From the NCBI GenBank assembly GCA_019914995.1, contig CM034138.1, positions 6,082,535-6,146,534 on the forward strand: DNA of 64,000 nucleotides, given 5' to 3'. The notes beneath the pieces are model-generated. The model ran no database searches. It had not been told where the DNA came from and worked only from the letters and a program-made list of their open reading frames with translations. Shown here piece after piece: positions 60,752 to 64,000 of the stretch (positions are counted from its first letter, which is position 1; each line of letters opens with the position of its first letter). The stretch comes from Acanthochlamys bracteata. Its lineage: Eukaryota; Streptophyta; Magnoliopsida; Pandanales; Velloziaceae. Both the position numbers and the translations under genes were made by a program.

Positions 60752-62518
60752 TAATTGTATTTGATGTAAGTATATGTGATTTCTACATAGTATTCTGAAG
60801 TTGAATTAAAATTTGAAATATGAAAGACTTCAGCAGATTCAAATGGAATTGAATTAAGCACCCGAATTATTATGCGCTATTGAACATTATGTGGTTTGGT
60901 CAGCTTTGGAAGGTTTATCAGCACCATGTTGAACGAATTTGAACAAGATTTGTGGAGGATACTCGTACCCACATATATGAGAGGAAATCATCACAAAATA
61001 AGATCAAATATGCAACTATTGCCAAATAAATTTGCTGAATATATGAAGAAAACAGAGTTGATCGATGAAATTTTCTGAAGAAAATGTTGGAGAGTTTTCT
61101 GAGGATTACTGGAGATTTTCAAAGGTGTATTTGGTTATGTTTGAATAAGTTATTCGAAGCCATGTTTCCAAGGCAAATTATGCAAGATATACACTATTTG
61201 GTCTCCTTAATTTTGCCATGTATGTTAGAAATATTTCAGAAAATATTTAGTTGAATTTTTGTCTCTCTACACGAGGAGAATCGAACAGAGAAGTTCATTG
61301 CATTCATCTAAAGTTTTCGTAGAATTTTCGTCTCTCTTTCTCTTGATCCTTATTTAAAGAAATCTTGAAGTGAGTTTGAGAGCCGTTGTCATTGACAATA
61401 TAATAGAAAATCATTTTATAGAAAACCAGTGAAGTTCTATGTTGATTGAAGGTTCTAGCTAATAAGGTTTTCAAAGGTTGTATAGCCTTAGTTAAGGGAA
61501 CTACGGGTGATGTAGGAGTGTTCCACGAAATATTGGAGTTTAAAAAAGTGTATACACTTAGTAAGGTTAGTGAAAATAGCTAAAATTTTGATTGGTTATA
61601 TACATAAGTAATGAAATTATTGAACCATATAAAATTACTGTGTAATCTCTAGTTAATCTATATTTAGTTACATTATAATTAAAAATTTTGAATTATAAAT
61701 TGAAATAAAAATTACGGATATGTATATCTTATAAATAAATTTTTTATACGAAATGTTATGTTATTATTCATTAACTTATATAAAATTCATGTCCAAATCA
61801 CAAAACTTTGCGTAAATATTTTCATCAAGTTAAAGGAATATCAGCTATGAATTATGATGATCAGAATTTTGAGATCTCTCCTGTGATCCTATCCTCATCA
61901 ATTAATTACCATTAAGAAATAAGAACCGCTCCCGCCGTCCCCCAAATAACCGTTACTTCTTTCGCACAGATTTTCGACCGTTACTTTCTATCACGTTTTG
62001 AAAATCTTTCAGATTTTGTTCCGCTTATACCCCTTTTTCTTTTCGATTATTACTAGAAATGCACCTTTCTTTCTCGTCTTTACTGTTCTTCTGCTGATTG
62101 AAAAAAGAAAAATAAAAAAGACTGTAAACAGTTCAAGCTCTTCTTACCTCTAGTACTGATTCATTAAACTCACAATATCGGATTTTATTTAAAGTCAAGG
62201 ATTCTGTTATTAATCTGCCAAGATCTTTTCTTGCTAATTTTGAATTGAAAATTTTTTTTCTCAAGCTATTACTATTGTTTGCATATTCCCCAAATTGATC
62301 GGTTCTTCTTCTAAATACGAATTCTTATCAGCTCAAGTTTTCTCCAAAAACTCGTAGATCTTTCACAAACCATCGATTTTCCTTCTTCTTCTTCTTTTCT
62401 CAATTCATTTTCTTTGTCGAAAGATTCAATGAAACAGATCATGCCAAGATAATTATTTCCTGCAACTTCTGTGCTAGATTGTTCTGGGTTTTCTAAAATT
62501 TGAAGATTCAATTTCGTC
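60752..62518. other. Spacer and likely promoter/leader of the kinesin gene
   Basis: No recognised protein-coding sequence. From about 61900 the sequence is less AT-rich, with pyrimidine-rich stretches on the plus strand and a TTC-rich tract at about 62376-62399. These fit the promoter and 5' leader of the plus-strand kinesin gene that starts at 62519. CAAATAACCGTTACT and a nearby TTCGACCGTTACTTTC contain two AACCGTTA/GACCGTTA-like strings (about 61946-61984). They resemble the MSA core (AACGG, here as CCGTT) that drives G2/M expression of plant cytokinesis genes; that reading is an inference from short matches. Confidence 0.45.
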
Positions 62519-64000
62519 ATGCCCGTCTCCACGCGCTCCCAGATCTCCTCCGTCGGCGTTCGCGTCGGTCAAGAATCTCCGGTGTATGCCTGGGAATCAG
62601 CGACGGCGGCTGCAATGCGGGACCCACACCGGAGACTCAAGGAAAAGATGCAAGCTCTGACCTTGCTCTACGAGCAACACCGTCAGGCAGCTGCGGCTCG
62701 TCTTCACCCAACCCACCATCCTAGAGCTGAGCTCGTTGATCCAAACCGCAAGAAGAAGGATGAGAATGATCAAGAAATCGCTGTGGAACAGGTTCGAGTA
62801 ATGAAAGAGAATTCTTTTCCTGTGAACACTCCAAAGGCGGTGAAGCAGTGTGTCAGCATTCACTTGAGCGAAGCAAAGGAGAACTGTGAAAACTTTGATG
62901 AACAGAAAACCAGGGCTTATCCGAAGAAGATTGCATCAGTAGCTCCGGCAATGACTTCCCGAAGATTGTCTTGTGGTGGTCAATTTGAAGCAGTGACACA
63001 AGGAACTAGGAAAGCTGCATGTAGTGAAGTTGGAGAGAATGGTACTGTTGTTGAGAAGGTAGGAAGTAGGATCATGGTGTTTGTTCGGCTAAGGCCGATG
63101 GCAAAGAAGGAGAAAGAGGCAGGGTCAAGATGCTGCGTGAATATTGTGAATCGGAGAGATGTCTACTTGACTGAGTGTGCTATGGAGACTGATTACCTTC
63201 GCCTCAAGCGGATCCGTGGAAGACATTTCTGTTTTGATGCCGCATTTCCAGATTCAGCTTCTCAGCAGGAGGTTTATAACACGACGTAAGGATCCAGTTT
63301 TGATGCCGCTTGTTTTCAAGTGATTTTAGTGGTAGTTTTATTGATATTTGCTATATATTGAGGTGTGTATATGTGCATTTTCATTTTTAATGTTTTGCTA
63401 GTCAGAGTATGACATTAAATTATTTGCTTGTAGATGAAGATAATTTAGGTTGCAATCAGCTTTCTGAGCTTCTATTAAGAGAGATTAGTTAAGTGGGATA
63501 ACCTCTTAAGCGTTATGCAGGTTATGATAATAGCTTGCGTTAGTCTTCAATTAGATATTTTTCTGTAGATGTAATGAGATAACAATGAGTGCGTGATATA
63601 GGGTACCATCATAAATCCTTTCATGAAATTGATTTGACATTTGAAATATGCAGGACTGCGGAGTTGGTTGAAGGTGTTCTGCAGGGAAGAAATGGTTCAG
63701 TATTCTGCTACGGTGCCACTGGAGCTGGGAAAACATACACAATGCTAGGAACCATGGAGAGCCCTGGAGTTATGGTGTTAGCTATCAAGGACCTCTTCTC
63801 AAAGATTAGACAGAGAAGTGCTGATGGGAATCATACTGTACACCTTTCTTATCTTGAGGTCTACAATGAAACAGTACGAGATTTGCTCTCCCCTGGAAGG
63901 CCTCTTGTCCTTAGAGAAGATAAACAGGTAAACTATACAAAAGCAATCCCTAGTTTTCACACTCTGCCTTGTTTGACATTTCAAATTGAGCCTGGTATAT
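62519..64000 (+). CDS. Kinesin-8-type motor protein (KIN-8A-like), first two coding exons, cut by window end
   Basis: Microtubule motor. Exon 1 is 62519-63285 (donor AC|GTAAGG) and exon 2 is 63654-63927 (acceptor ATGCAG, donor CAG|GTAAAC); phases agree, and the second intron runs to the window edge. Residues 1-180 form an N-terminal extension rich in charged residues, with a possible helical part around RRLKEKMQALTLLYEQHRQA. The motor domain starts near residue 182 (SRIMVFVRLRPM). The ATP-binding P-loop GATGAGKT lies at about residues 276-283, followed by VHLSYLEVYNETVRDLLSPG and LVLREDKQ. The wording matches plant KIN-8A proteins better than other kinesin classes I can recall. Switch I, switch II, neck and tail lie beyond the window. 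The start is the first ATG of the open frame. Confidence 0.88.

Overview
The window is nuclear DNA from a flowering plant, almost certainly a core eudicot. The evidence is large multi-exon genes with GT-AG introns, AT-rich introns and spacers, plant-specific gene families, and plant LTR retrotransposons, MITE-like elements and a tRNA-derived SINE. No CRISPR, rRNA or intact tRNA gene was seen.

Layout. 1-357: GC-rich end of an Ac/hAT-type DNA transposon, running off the left edge. About 363-4697: fossil Ty3/Gypsy retrotransposon. 4698-7015: spacer. 7016-16003 (minus): 11-exon gene for an isoprenylcysteine methylesterase (ICME family), which can be assembled completely at 442 residues. 16004-23564: AT-rich spacer with MITE-like elements, and possible extra 3' exons of the next gene. 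23565-35232 (minus): 22-exon gene for a SIN3-like transcriptional corepressor (SNL family, about 1446 residues). Its third coding exon is one base short in a homopolymer. 36.2-40.6 kb: MITE-like elements and an LTR fragment. 40626-45505 (minus): three decayed fragments of unrelated host genes, ribosomal protein eL28, ribosomal protein uS5 (S2) and a MAP kinase kinase of the MKK6 type. 42787-43329: two MITE copies facing each other. 45792-49996: fossil Copia-type LTR element, minus orientation, with a perfect 5-bp target duplication. 50942 to about 56450: second fossil Ty3/Gypsy element, same lineage as the first. 57145-57423 (plus): single-exon secreted peptide precursor resembling the IDA-like abscission peptides, with an unusual motif end. 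59951-60751: small TRIM-like fossil. 62519 to the window end (plus): first two coding exons of a kinesin-8-type motor gene, continuing beyond the right edge.

Functionally these are separate single genes, not a pathway cluster: a membrane esterase that reverses prenyl-cysteine methylation, a histone-deacetylase scaffold, a secreted peptide ligand and a microtubule motor. Most of the rest is transposon debris and decayed gene fragments. I found no convincing undescribed system. The items most worth checking are the one-base defect in the SIN3-like gene, the variant IDA-like peptide, the cluster of same-strand gene fragments at 40.6-45.5 kb and the fold-back MITE pair. Exon boundaries were placed by eye from reading frame, family similarity and splice consensus; there is no transcript evidence.
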